A stretch of 64,000 nucleotides of DNA from Oncomelania hupensis (Eukaryota; Mollusca; Gastropoda; Littorinimorpha; Pomatiopsidae): positions 41,953,811 to 42,017,810 of the forward strand of contig CM072519.1 in the NCBI GenBank assembly GCA_036898135.1, written 5' to 3'. The notes below the pieces were generated by a model. The model searched no databases, was not told the DNA's origin, and saw only the letters and a list, made by a program, of their open reading frames with translations. The position numbers were made by a program, and so were the translations under genes. Shown piece after piece: positions 12,369-25,851 of the stretch (within the stretch, counting starts at the first letter, position 1; every line of letters starts with the position of its first letter).

Positions 12369-15300
12369 CAAAATAATAGTTAAAGAGAACTACGTAAACT
12401 GCATCTGGCTAAATGTAGAGTGAGTCAACACTTGAAATGATCACATCCCTACAGAAATAAAGATACTGTGCATCCCTATGCATGGAACTGTCTGTTAAAA
12501 TACCAGATACTGGCATGGCATGCTTCTCTAAGTTTTGTTAGCTTCTTAGTAAAACCACATTCTCACATATCTATGACTATCCTATCCTATCCTGTCCCGT
12601 AACTCGGAGGTCGTAGGGGCACCACAGATGATCGTTTAACCAGCATATTCCATCTTTCTCTGTCCTCAGCAACCCTGATGGCTTCGCTCAGTGTCAAACC
12701 AGTTCATTCTCGGATGTTGTCCTCCCATCTCTTTTTCGGTCTCCCTCTTCTTCTACCTCCTTGCACTGTGCCTTGCAGAATGGTCTTTGCAAGGCCTGAT
12801 GATGTGGTGATGTGGCCATACCATCGGAATTTCAGTTTCTTCACCACTGTGAGCAGGTCATCGTGTTGTCCAATGGCTTGTGTGATGGTCTGTCGGACTT
12901 TGTCGTTGGTGATGTGTTGGGTATAGGAAATGCCCAGAAGTCTTCTGTAGCACCTCATCTCCATGCTTTGTATTCTTCGTTGTAGATCTGCTGTGATGGT
13001 CCATGCTTCGCAAGCATATAGGAAGATGGAGATGACAAGGGAGCGCAGCAGTCTTACTTTGGAATGTAGACTGATGGTCCTGTCTTTCCAAATGGGCTTC
13101 AACCTTGTCAGGGCAGTAGTTGTTTGTGCGATCCTGGAGAGGACTTCCTGTCGGGACCCATTGTCTGATACAATGGCTCCTAAATATTTGAAGCTATGCA
13201 CTGTGTTGAGGGATTGCCTTGGACTTTGATGTCCGTGTTGATGCCATTGGTGTTGTTGGTCATCATTTTGGTCTTCTCTGCACTTATTTCCATTCCATAA
13301 GCTCTGGAGGTGGTGTCAAGCCTCTGTACCATACCAGCTGTTCAAGTTCTTGTTCCTCTCCAGCCAACCCATCAATGTCATCCGCAAAACGAAGATTGGA
13401 GATTGCTCCACCTCCTATGCTGACTGTGCCTTCGTGATCTGCAAGGGCATCTGACATGATGCGCTCTAGGAAGATGTTGAAAAGTGTTGGAGAGACGCAC
13501 ACCGATTGTTGTTCTGAACCAGTTCCCGATGGCGCTGTTATGGAGGACTGCACTGGTAGCCTTGTCATACAGGCTTTTGATGACTTCAATAATTTTAGGG
13601 CTGATGTTGTACACTTTCATTGTTGCCCATAGAGCTAGCTGCATGCCAGACTCGCTCAAACGCTTTCTTGAAGTCTATGAACACATGATATAGATGTTGA
13701 TGGTGCTGTAGGTATTTCTCACAGATTATTTTGATGTTGAAAATCTGTTCAGTGGTACTTCGCCCTGCCCTGAATCCTGCTTGTTCTTCAGCTATGATTT
13801 GTTCAGCTTGGGTTGGGGTTTCAACCTGTTGAGTATTATTTTCAGGAGGACCTTGCTGGGATGGCTGATGAGGTTGATGGTGCGGTAATTTTCACACTTC
13901 TGAAGGTTACCTTTTTTGGGAAGAGTGATGACAAGCGACTGGGTCCATAGTGTAGGTCACTCCCCACTCTGCCAGATCTTGTTACAGATAATGGTGAGGG
14001 CATCAATCATCGCTTCTCCTCCTGCTTAAAGCAGTTCCGCGGGTATGTCGTCCACTCCCGCTGACTTCCCTTTCTTCAGCGATTGCACTGCTGCCTCAAC
14101 TTCTTCCCGGAGAATTGGGAGGATTTCTTCTTCTTCTCTGTTCTTGGGACATGCTAGAACTGATGGGTCTCCATTTGGTGTATGGTTGTAAAGGTCAGAG
14201 CAGTACTCTGTCCATCTGTCCAAGACTTCTTGTTCTTCTGTAAGGCATATGGATGCAGGGATGCAGCTGGTTCCGGTTGACGCCAACAGGTTGTAGCGAC
14301 CCGAGCTCTGCTGAATTTTGTGATTTTGCGGTGTTTACAGTGTTTTGTTGTGAGTTTTGTATTGTGTAATTGTTGTCTCATGGATCCTCAAGTAAGTGTA
14401 GCATTGCTTTGCTTCTCTTTTTATGTTCGTTTGGTTACTCTATCGTTTTTTTGCTTCGTTCACTGTGCTGTCTTGCACTCACGTGGTCCGCCATCTTGTT
14501 CCGGCATCCCATCCACAAGCTACACACGCGATAAGCTACTGTCATTGAAGTCTAAATGTACGCAGCTCGCTCCCGACCTTGTGTTCCGATTAAAAGAGTT
14601 CTCGATCGGCCGTCATTTGCCCAGAAAACGGACTAGTCGTGGAGGCAAACGCAAACAAAACATCTCGTCTATCCCTGTTGTCCTTTCACACAGATCGCCT
14701 ATGCTTTCCAACTCTGATCCCACGCTTCACATTGCATCACACCCAGAGTGTACCACTAGGCCTGAGACTCATCGCTGTAACACAGACAATCTCATTCACA
14801 TCAACCTCTCCCCTCATCAACCTCGATAGCCACAGCCATCTAGGCCTATGCATTGCAGCATTCAACGCTCTATCTCTAGGTCCTATTGAAAAACGTACCG
14901 CTCTGCAAGAATTCATCTCACACAAGCAGACTGACATTTATGTTCATCCAAGAAACTTGGTTTCGGCAGACTGGTGACGAGGATAAATGCTCTGATTTAA
15001 CCCCTTCTGGCTATTCTGTATGTTCGTTGCCTCGCTCAAATCGCGGTGGTGGCCTCGCTATCATCTACAGAAACAGTCTGTCCCGTCACCTTGGCTTCAT
15101 TACAGACTTCGCATTCACTCACTCGTCCTTTGAAGTTGTTCACCTTAGCCTGTCCGTTCCATAGCAGAACATTCACTTCATATGCATATATCGCACCTTT
15201 CCAAGCAAGAAAAATAAATTAACTGATGCAATTTTCCACCAAGAATTTCCAGTCCTGCTTGATTATTGCAATACACTGTCAGGAACATACATAGTTCTAG

Positions 15301-18077
15301 GAGACATTAACTTTCACTTTGACCAACCCCAGCAACCTTCCACCTAAAAAATGATTGAACTTTTAGATCAGTTTAGTCTTTCTCAGTCAGTCACAGAACC
15401 CACCCACAGCCGTGGTCACATCATAGATTGGGTTATGCATAGGCCTCAGGATAATGTTGTTAGATCAACTTCAGTCACCCAGGAATTAACATCTGACCAT
15501 TTCTGTGTCATGTGTGAACTAAGCGTCGCAGCCCCCCCTCCTCCCCCCATGTTCAGGGAGGCTCGCAGCCTGCGTACCATGGATAGGGATGCTTTCAAGC
15601 AAGAGCTTACCGCTAAAGTGACCCCAGAACTATGCCCCACTGTGGATCAGCTGAATAGTACACTTCATGCGGTGCTTGATCGGCACGCTCCCGTGGCCCA
15701 GAAAAAGGTCAAGGCAACTCGCTCAGCACCCTGGTACGAGTCTATTAAGGACGAGCTCTCCGAGGCTAAGAAACACCGACGCAAAGCTGAGAAAAAGTGG
15801 CTCAAATCGGGTTTAGAAGTAAGCAAGCAGATTTTCACCGCTGCAAAAAAACGGGTCACTAAAATAGTCCAGACTGCCAAAACCCGGTACTTTAGCGACA
15901 GAATTAGCAGCAGCGAAACTTGTAAACAGTTGTTCGACATTTGCAATCAGCTAAGGGGTAAGAGCAATGCAACATCACTCCCATCCACACATCCAGCATG
16001 TCAGCTCCCAGATGTATTTTGTAATTATTTCACACAGAAAGTGGCTGACATAAGGGCCGCTCTTGATAGCCATGAGATCCCACTCATTAACCCATTCTCA
16101 CCTTCCCTCACCACCTCAAAGATGGAAGTTTTTCAACCAATAACAGAGCAAGAAGTCAAGAAAGTCATCTTAAGCTCAAAACCAACATCTTGCTCTCTCG
16201 AGCCCATTCCTACCCCAATGTTGATAGAGAATCTTGACCCTCTACTCCCGACCATTACCCACATTATCAACGAGAGTCTGTCCTCTGGTGTTGTTCCGTC
16301 TGTGCTCAAAGCGGCTGTCATCAAACCCCTCCTTAAAAAGCCAAGTTTAGACAAAAATAATCTAAAGAACTATAGACCTGTTTCAAACCTCTCCTTCCTG
16401 TCCAAAGTCATAGAAAAAATTGTTCTCAAACAACTGTTTGCCTACCTATATGATAACGCTTTACTTTGCCCCAACCAGTCTGCCTACCGACCCTTCCACA
16501 GCACTGAGACAGCCCTCCTAAAGGTAACCAATGATCTGTTGCTTGCCTTAGATAATGGTAACGTCTCCGTTCTCACCTTATTAGACCTCTCAGCCGCCTT
16601 TGACACAGTCGACCATCACATTCTCTTTAACACTCTTCAACACTACTTTGGAATCTCTGGTTCGGTCCTGGCTTGGTTCCACTCATATCTTTCTGACAGA
16701 TCACAAGCAGTCACCGTCGATGGCTGTTTCTCCAGCACAGCAGACTTGGTGTGCGGCGTGACTCAGGGTTCCGTTTTAGGGCCAGTGTTATTCACTCTGT
16801 ACACCAAGCCACTGCTTCTCCTGCTTAGAAACCATGCTGTTGAGAGTCAGTCATTTGCAGACGACACACAACTGTATAAATCCACCGCCCCCTCTCTCAT
16901 TAATTCCACTGTTCAGACTTTGGAGAACTGCATCACAGACATTAAGTCATGGATGACACTCAACAAGCTTAAGCTTAATGACGATAAAACCGAAGCCCTC
17001 CTCATTCACAAGCACAACACCTCCTCTTCACTCTTGCCTCTCCCAACATCGCTTACAGTAGGGACAACAAACATTCAGTTCTCATCCTCAGCAAGAAATC
17101 TCGGCTACATTCTCTCCGATGACCTGTCCCTCAACAACCACATCTCCAACGTCTGTCGCTCTGCATACACGGCCATACGCCAAATCAGCTCTTTTCGCCA
17201 CTATCTTACAGTCCCTGCCACCAAAACCCTAGTCTGCGCTCTCGTCCTTTCTCGTCTTGACTATTGCAACTCTCTCCTTGCTGGCTCCCCAAAACACATC
17301 ATTGACAAATTACAAAAGGTTCAGAACTCAGCAGCTAGACTAGTATTCCGAGCTAAGAAACACGATAACATCACACCTCTACTACATTCCCTTCACTGGC
17401 TTCCTGTGCAAGCACGCATAGAGTACAAACTCTCTGTTCTCTGTCACAACTTCTTCACAGATTCTTGTCCTTCCTACTTTGCTGATCTACTGTCTGTCTA
17501 CTCACCTTCACGCACTTTAAGATCTTCTGCTGACACTCGCACACTCAAGGTTCCCGTCACCCGCACTAAGACATACGGCCAACGTGCGTTCTCTTACTCC
17601 GCACCTAAGCAGTGGAATTCCCTTCCCTCCCATATCCGCAACATACAATCAACACAAGCATTCAAAAAGGCCCTCAAAACCCACCTCTTCAAACTGCATT
17701 ATTCAGATTGATTTGTATCCTGCTGCCATTCTCTCATCTTTTGTCTATGTCTGATCCGTAAGTGTGTACACGGCTGTAAATATTTATTCTGTTTTTCTTC
17801 CTGGGCCTAACCGGGCATATAAATAGCTGTGAATAGGTTTGTTTTGCTATTCTATTTCTGTCTTTTTTGTCATTTGTGCACATAGTTGTAAATAGTCTAT
17901 TTCGGTCTTTTTTGTAATTTATGTACATAGTTGTAAATAGTCTGTACCTTTACTGTTCCGTCTTTGGTGTATTGTAGCAAAAGTGATGTTTTATCGAGTG
18001 CATGTACTTATATGTAATGACTATGTAAAGCGTGGTGAGTCTGGTCATAGGCTGGAGTACCCGCTATATAAAAACCC

Positions 18078-18129
<52 letters not shown>

Positions 18130-21100
18130 GCCAGACTTGCTTTGGATCGTGGAGACTTTGGGCTGTTTAACACTTGTCAGCCGCTTCACAGTCTGGTAGG
18201 CCTTCTTGCTGTTGTTCTTGTTCAGACTGTTCTCTATTTCCTGGCATTGATCTTCTATCCAGTTCTCCTTTGCTGTGCGCATGCCTTTTTGGATGTCATT
18301 GTTTATTTTTTGGTAGACATCAGCTCCCTGTGAGGTGTTCTTTTTCTTTTTTATCTCTCTTCGTTTATCACACAGATCCAAAAGTCAGGCTTCTTCTTTG
18401 GTCGGTGCTTGCCAAGGATCTCAGTGGCGGCATCTGTCACAGCTGAGTTGAAGGTGGTGGTCGTGGTGTTTACATCTACTTCGCCAGCCCCTAAAATGAG
18501 CAGTGGTGCAAATTTCCCTCCAATTGTGGCCTGAAATAATTCTGCCACCTTCGGATCTTGCAGTTTGTCCAGGTCGAACTTCAGTTTAGTGCACTTTGCT
18601 GTATTTACTCTCTTCAAGTGGAGCCGGAAAGACATCATGACGAGATCGTGGTCACTTCCGATGTCTGCTCCTGGAAAAGTGCGTGTCCTGCCAATGTCAC
18701 ACCGACTCAAACAAAGCTTTTAGGTTTTGAAGTTAGTTCAGCCAGGCTAGCTATAAATAGCTTTGCCGGTGCTCTTCTTTCCTTTCCTTTCACTGAAAGG
18801 GAGGGTGTAGGCAAGCTATAAATAGCCCGCAGCCAGCAAAATGTGGGAGAACCTAAGAGTACTGCTCACATAGGCATTGAGCTGGTGTGATGTTGGATAT
18901 CTATGACAGGTGTCACAAAGTTCAAAACGTAACCTACCAGGATCTCCTTGTTCAACAAGGAATTTAATGTACAGTAAGCACCCCCATATGAAACAAAATG
19001 ACGCTTACCTTACTGACGATGGAGAGGACTTTCAGATCAGTCTGGTAGCGATAGAGCGTGACAGATTTCAAAACGTCACCGACCAGGATCAAGTTCTTGA
19101 GCGTGACGAGAGAGTGGATGTAGATGTGCGTGTCGATGAAAGCCACGCCGCTCAGATCATTGTCTTTCAGCTGCCAGATATAGATCTGTAACAACAACAA
19201 TCAATGTTAAAAAGATGACAAAAAAGTAGTCAACATACTAATCAATGTTCACGGTTTCCCTGTGCTTGGTATCCCTGCATCTACCTGCTTCTGTCAAAAT
19301 CACACAGTTCTCCCATGTGTAAGAGTACAGCCAACACCCCTTATGTAGGCGTTGGAATAATCAACATGAAGAAGAAAGAAGCTGATCTAAAACTGCTCCT
19401 CAGATTTTATATTGGTCACAAACTAAGTTCAAGTATCTTTAGTAATAAGTGTCTTTTTGTGACAAGTGTCCTGTGTGAGTCTGGATTGTATGCTACATAA
19501 ATGAAATCATTATTTTTATTAATATTACCATGGAACAAAGACTATCAACGGAATTATTGTTGGGAAGAAAAAAAAAAAGCGGAGCGTATAAAAATGCTGA
19601 GATACATAAAAAGCGAATGAATTACTTGTTTTAGGATATACATGCAGACAGGAACTAACAAAATGGATAAAATTAAAATTTTATCTCTAAATTTATTATT
19701 AATAAGCATACTTACCATGACTCAACAAGTGCAATGTTTTGGCGTTGCTAGGTGATAGAGCCCTTATAGCGGAAGCTGGCAAAAACAAATCAAACATAGA
19801 GTTGCTTCCCCTGCACCAAACCGACACGTGCCCCACGTGCCACAATACGCGTCTAAGCGCTCACGGCAAAGGACAGCACACCTCATTTCTTATTTGGAAC
19901 TGCGGGGAGGTGGGAGGGATATTAAATTGAGTCATGGTAAGTATGCTTATTAATAATAAATTTAGAGATAAAATTTTAATATTAATTACACATACTGTAC
20001 CATGACTCAACAAGTGCAGATTAGCACGAAAAGGACGGAGGGAAGCAACTTTATCTGAAACAAACTTACCGTGAACAGGCTGGAGAAGAGGACCGGGACT
20101 GTAGGGCCATGACCACAGAACCGACTCCAAGAAGCCATCCTCTCGAGTATGGCAGGACAGAAACAGGAAGCAAGCTGGAACCGGCCGAGGTCTCCTGAAG
20201 CCCAGAAAGCCCCTAAAGAAGGCCGGACAACAGCCAAGCGTGAAGACGGAGAACGCTTGGATTGCCGTGTGGAATCCCAGATCGAGGCTGCAGAAGCGAT
20301 CGCGCTCCGAGAGCGAGAGGAATGCACCGCCCCTGGGAAAGACGAAGGAGATCGGGGAACCAGGGCTGAGCTGGCCAAAAGGGAGCCACGAGAATGAGAG
20401 AAGGGGACTCCTCTTCAGCTTTCCTGAGAACCCGCGGAAGGAGGGGGAATGGCGGGAAGGCATAAGCCTCCAACCCCTCCCAAGAAATGGACAACGCGTC
20501 CACCGCCCAAGCCAGGCAATCTGTGACCGGCGACACAAACAGGGGTAGCCTGGAAGAGTAACGAGTGGCAAAAAGATCAATCAGAGGTTTAAACCACTCC
20601 GCCCAAACTGGTTGAAGAACAGAGTGGGACAGCGTCCATTCCGTGTGGACCACACAATGAGGGCGACTCAGAAGATCGGCCAAGACATTGACAGAGCCGC
20701 TGACATGCTTGGCCACAAGCGTACAACTAAAATCAGCTAACCACAAAAGAGAGCAGGGGAAAGGGTACCCCCGAAGTGGTTGATGAGAGAAACCACAGTG
20801 GTACTGTCGGAGCGAACGAGCAAGAGGCCCCGAGGCAGGGAGGGAAGAAAACGATGAAGAAAACGATGAAGAGCCAGGCAAACGGCTTCCATCTCCAGGC
20901 GACTGATATGCCAAGACAGCTGGTCCTGAGACCAAAAACCGTGGGCTGAAAGGCTGCCAGTATGCGCACCCCAACCGACCAAAGACGCATCCGTGAAGAT
21001 TTCGGCCACCGGAAGCGGAGAGGAGATAGGCACCCCCGAAGAAAGCCACTCCACATTCCGCCAAGGAAGCAGAGAAGCGCGAAGGTCCGCCGTGACCGGA

Positions 21101-24100
21101 AAAAGAGCGTCCCAGGAATCGCTGGACTGACTCCAACGGGAAGAAAGCCAACGTTGAATCGGCCGCTTGCGAACTCCCGCGAGGGGAACCAGAGGAACCA
21201 TAGACTCAAACGACCCCAAAAGAGAGGCCAGAAAACTGGCTGAAACGAAATCCTGACTCTCCAAAAGTAGCAGAAGGGACTGAAGCTTCTGCACCCGACG
21301 AGCTAAAGGGCGGACCGACCAATCGCGAGTGTCGAACGACATCCCCAGGTAGTTGAAAACCGGAGATGGAGACAACTCGGACTTGAGAGGGTTCACAGAG
21401 AACCCCAAGCGCCGTGCCCAAAGGAGAACGAGCCTGGTGAGCACAGGACAGAGATCGTGAGAACTAGCCTTGACCAACCAGCCATCAAGATAAGCAGAGA
21501 ACCGCACCCCGAGTCCGCGGACTACGGCAGCGAGGTCTTTGACAATCCTTGTGAAAACCCAAGGACTGAGAGACAAGCCAAAGGGAAGGGCTTTGAAAAA
21601 CCCGATCTCCCCAGAAGAAACGTATCCAACGCCTGTGAAGAGGATGAAGAGACCCATGGAAATAGGCGTCAGAAAGATCGATAGCGGTAGCCCAATCCCC
21701 CGGGCGCAGAGACATACGCACCGCAGCAGGAGTTTCCATGCGGAAACGAATGCGGCGAAGAAACTTGTTCAACGAGGAAAGATCGAGCACCGGGCGCCAA
21801 CCGCCGGAAGCCTGCGGGACAACGAAGAGGCGGTTGTAAAACCCCGGGGAGTGAGGGCAAAGGACCTCCTCTATAGCGCCCTTCTGGAGAAGGGCTAAGA
21901 CCTCCGCATCGAGAATCGCCTGAGGCTCAGGAGGAGACAGAAGGCGGAACAAAGGCGGGGAGCGACGAAGAGGGGGCCGAGCCACTCGCCCGGAGGGGTA
22001 GAACACCGAGGGGTGAACAGGCAGGGACAGGCCTGGTGGAGAACGCGCCACTGCGTAGACGCCGACAGCTCACCGCAACCCTGCCACGGGAAGAGTGAAT
22101 ACCACCCCGCACACCCCGAGAAGAGCGACTACGGACCGAGCGAACTCGACCCCTGTCAGGAAAGAAAAGCGGGGCCGAAGGTATGGCCCGAGCCCAGAAG
22201 GCGAAACCATCCGACTGGTACCGCTCCGACTCCTAACGAACAGCCGTGCGAACCCAAAAAGAGCGGAGGCAAAAGGGACGCTGACTGAAGAAAGCGTCAC
22301 GATGCACAAGGAGCAGGTTGACAAAGGCAAAAGCCCGTGATACGCAACCCAGAACGAAACGTCATCCCAGAATACTCGCCCAGCGGAAGACAGCGCAGCA
22401 GGCAGCGCGTCAGCGAGAGAAGTATACTCAAGGGACCTAACAATAGAGCCCTCTATCGGTGCCAGACCTCTGACCGAGAGAGGAACTCCCCGGAAACACT
22501 GGGCAATGAGGACGAACTCGAAAAGAGCCCACAGAGGAAGCTCTAGGGAACCGAGGCACCTCCTCAAACGAAGAGGAAGAGGCCTCGCCCTCCATAAGTC
22601 CTCTAGCCGTAGAAGATGCCCATTCCACAAAAAAACGTTAACACTAGGAGACGCCCTGAATACAAAGCAAGCCTCAACAGACTGGGCAGAAGCAAGAGTC
22701 CCGCCTAGGAAGGAATGGAGTGGTGGTAGGGGCACCGAAACCTCCTCCACCACTTGAGGACAAAGCCGCAGCGCGCTGAACGGCCTCTTTAAAAAGCATC
22801 AGGTGAAAGGGCCTGAGATAACAACACCCCCGTACCCGTGAAAACGGGAACTAGGGTAGGAGGAACCAAGTATGCCCACCCCAACCAGAAGTCGGCGCAC
22901 ACACAGGCAAAAGACGTTTGCATGTGATCCGGAAGTAGGAAACGAAAAAAACAAAAAAAAAAAAAAAAAACGTACCATCAGAACCGGACGCCAGTATCCA
23001 CAACCGAACCCGGAAGTGGCAGAGACCGAAGGGTGAACAGGGAATGCCTGACCCAAACCGGAAACTGAAGAGGCCACGGGTGAACCGTAACCCCTCGATC
23101 CGGAAACCAGAGCCCCCGCCCCACTACCGCAAACGGAAGTGGATACAAAGGAGGATGGGAGGGAGGTGCCAAACCGGACACAGGGAAAGGTAACGGGTGT
23201 ACCGTACCCCCCGAACCGGAACCCAGACCCCCCACCCCACGACCGCAAGCGGAAGTGGAAAACAAAGGTGGGTGGGAGGGAGAAGCCAAACCGGGAACGG
23301 GAGAAGGTAACGAGTGACCCACACCCCCGTACCGGAAACCGAGGCCCCGCCCCACGACCGCAAGCAGAAGTGGCGTGCAATGGGGGCTGGAATGGGGAGG
23401 TGAGGGACAAACCGGCGAACCGGAAGCCACACCCCCTGTCGCAGCCGGACGTAACACTGCGAACAGTGCTTTATATGTCTCAAGCTCGACGGCCCCGCCC
23501 CACGACCGCCAGCGGAAGTGGAGTGTAATGGGGGCTGGAAGAGGGAGGTGAGGGACAAACCGGCGAACCGGAAGCCACACCCCCTGTCGCAGCTGGACGT
23601 AACACTGCGTGCAGTGCTTTATATGTCCCAAGCTTGACATTAGCCCGAAGGCCCGACCCGGTCTGAATCCCGCAGGAAACAGAAGGGAAGGCTTCGGCAG
23701 GGAGCTTATCCGGCCGTGCCGGGGCGTCCCCGCCGGACATTTAATGTGGTCCTAAACTAGGGCGACCACTTATATGAGCCAGAAGTCCCGACCCGGTCTG
23801 AATCCCGTAGGAAACAGAAGGGAACGGCTTCAGCAAGTAGCTGGCCCGGCCGTGCCGGAGCGTCCCTGCTGGAAAATATTATGTGGTCCTAAACTAGGGC
23901 GACCACTTATATGTTTCTGGCCGTAACCTTGACCAGAAACGGCCCCAAGGTCACTTCTGGCAAGACCAAGGAGCCACCCCTCACCTCACTACCACCACTC
24001 CCCACCTCTCCACCACCACTTCTACTGACCTGAAAGGCAGAAGACCACGAAGAAGGGGGCGCAGGAGTGGACAAACAGCGAAGCCAACGAAGCAAAGCGG

Positions 24101-25798
24101 TAGTATAGACGGCAGAAGAGGGGACGGAAGAAACCCCGATCTTAGCGGGAGCTGCGCTAACAGAAACAGAAGAAGGGACCGTAAACCGACCTAACTAGCG
24201 GGAACGGTCGACGAAGTAGAGACACGCAGCGACGGGGTGGAACTCGACGAACCGCTGCGGTAATAGGATAACAGGATAATAAACTAGACAAAAAGAGAGA
24301 AAACCTTACAACTCCGCCGGCAGTAGCAACAACGAACTACCGGGCGAACCCAGTAAGCCAGCAAACAGAGAGCTACAGTAGGCACAACCACTCTAACCAA
24401 GTGCCAAATAAGAATTGAGGTGTGCTGTCCTTTGCCGTGAGCGCTTAGACGCGTATTGTGGCACGTGGGGCACGTGTCGGTTTGGTGTAGGGGAAGCAAC
24501 TCTATGTTTGATTTGTTTTTGCCAGCTTCCGCTATAAGGGCACTATCACCTAGCAACGCCAAAACATTGCACTTGTTGAGTCATGGTACAGTATGTGTAA
24601 TTAATTCAAAGTTCAAAAAATCACACAGAAAATAACTATTTACAGAAATCTTGAGCTACCTTTTGACCAACAGCGGTAAGAAGAAAGCCACTGATGTGTG
24701 CCAGCGCTGACACAGGACCTTTCTGCTCCTTCTCATACACAATCTGAAAATTACACAACATGAATACATTATTTCCCCAAAAACCATCAGAACCTTTCAT
24801 AATAATTTCCCCCAAATTTTATATTTGAACAAAAGCGTCACAACTTTTTATGACAATGCTGACTACGCTGTTCCTTCTAAGACTGAATCAAAACACAAAA
24901 TCATCACAATAAAAACTGTACGATGCAGCACATTTATCTAAAAATACAGGCAGCTAATTCTTCCAATGGATACAAGCAAAAAATGTTTTCTAATTTGTGA
25001 TTTCTGGGATTCTAGATTTTCAAAAATGAATATCAATAAACATTTGAAGGAACCGCTGAAAATGTTCTTTTTTTTGTTGCTGTTTTTAAAGTAGTCATGA
25101 AAGATTGGCAGCTGCAGCTCAGCAGCAGGCAAGACAAGAGGGACTGACCTTGACTTTGTTCTTAGTGAGAGGCTGGCCTGGTTCTGGCACCACTTCAATG
25201 ACGTCCAGAATGATCACCTGTAATCATCAACAACAATGGTCATATCTTATTTATCAACAACAATGGTCATATCTTATTTATTACATCATGATAATAGCAT
25301 AATCATAGAAACAGAAGGGAAAAAAGGCCAGACAACAAATCTTTATTGCACACCATGGGTAACTTAATATTATAACACATCACCTCAGTAAACAACAACC
25401 ACACAAACTCAAAACAATTTCAAACGTACATCACAAAATAAAAACATTGAAAGCACAATATAGCTCATCTCTGTTCCAATTTGGTCATAATGTACTACAC
25501 ATTTAACATTGATACATTTAGTATTGCATTCTCTAATTTCAAGTCACTGGGAACTAAATAAATGAACGAATACATGAATAAATAAATAAATTTTTAAAAA
25601 GTACAAGAAATGAAAGTAAAAGAAATAAGTTAAAAAATGGCCACTCACTCTTCCTCTGGCGCAGATCTCCTCGCCCATGCAGTACGTGGTGGCTATGGTG
25701 ATGAACCCTTTGAGACCAGAGAGCGTTCCCTCCGAGGTCAGCTGTACGTTTTTCACTGCAGTGATGTGTTCCCACTCCTCACACTCGTAGCTTAACAA

Positions 25799-25851
<53 letters not shown>

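Larger units (their letters stand above)
14252..18125 (+). mobile_element. L2-like non-LTR retrotransposon, 3.9 kb, nested in copy B
   Basis: Flanked by ATATG at 14247-14251 and 18126-18130. Order: 5' leader, a decayed endonuclease in two frames (14639-15164, with QETWF and [12 protein letters not shown]), an intact RT ORF at 15351-17711, a 3' UTR, and an (ATT)n tail at 18079-18125. The RT style places it in the CR1/L2 group. Only the endonuclease is broken, which suggests recent arrival. Confidence 0.9.
12575..18715 (-). mobile_element. RTE-like LINE, copy B, split by an L2-like LINE
   Basis: The 3' part lies at 12575-14251 and the 5' part at 18126-18715, both on the minus strand. The 5' part reads [20 protein letters not shown] and [17 protein letters not shown]. 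The 3' part reads [37 protein letters not shown] and [16 protein letters not shown], ending in AGGAT units. Several frameshifts. Removing 14252-18125 plus one ATATG restores the [10 protein letters not shown] reading. Confidence 0.87.
19672..24605 (-). mobile_element. DIRS-like tyrosine-recombinase retrotransposon, recombinase missing
   Basis: 4.9 kb with the DIRS plan. Inverted terminal repeats lie at about 19672-19900 and 24401-24605, sharing about 180 bp from CCATGACTCAACAAGTGCAA inward. An internal complementary region at 19927-20017 matches the complement of both outer ends joined together. RT/RNase H lies at 20213-22051. Only about 190 bp separate the RNase H end from the complementary region, too little for the recombinase and methylase-like ORFs of a full element. 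No target duplication, as expected for this class. It lies in CPSF1 intron 31. Confidence 0.9.

Noticed and set aside
19739..19930. 63-codon ORF beginning MALLGD, repeated inverted at 24284-24562
   Set aside because: It lies within the DIRS terminal repeats and simply recurs because they are inverted copies.
20149..22757. Many plus-strand ORFs
   Set aside because: Arg/Glu-rich shadows of the GC-rich DIRS coding strand.
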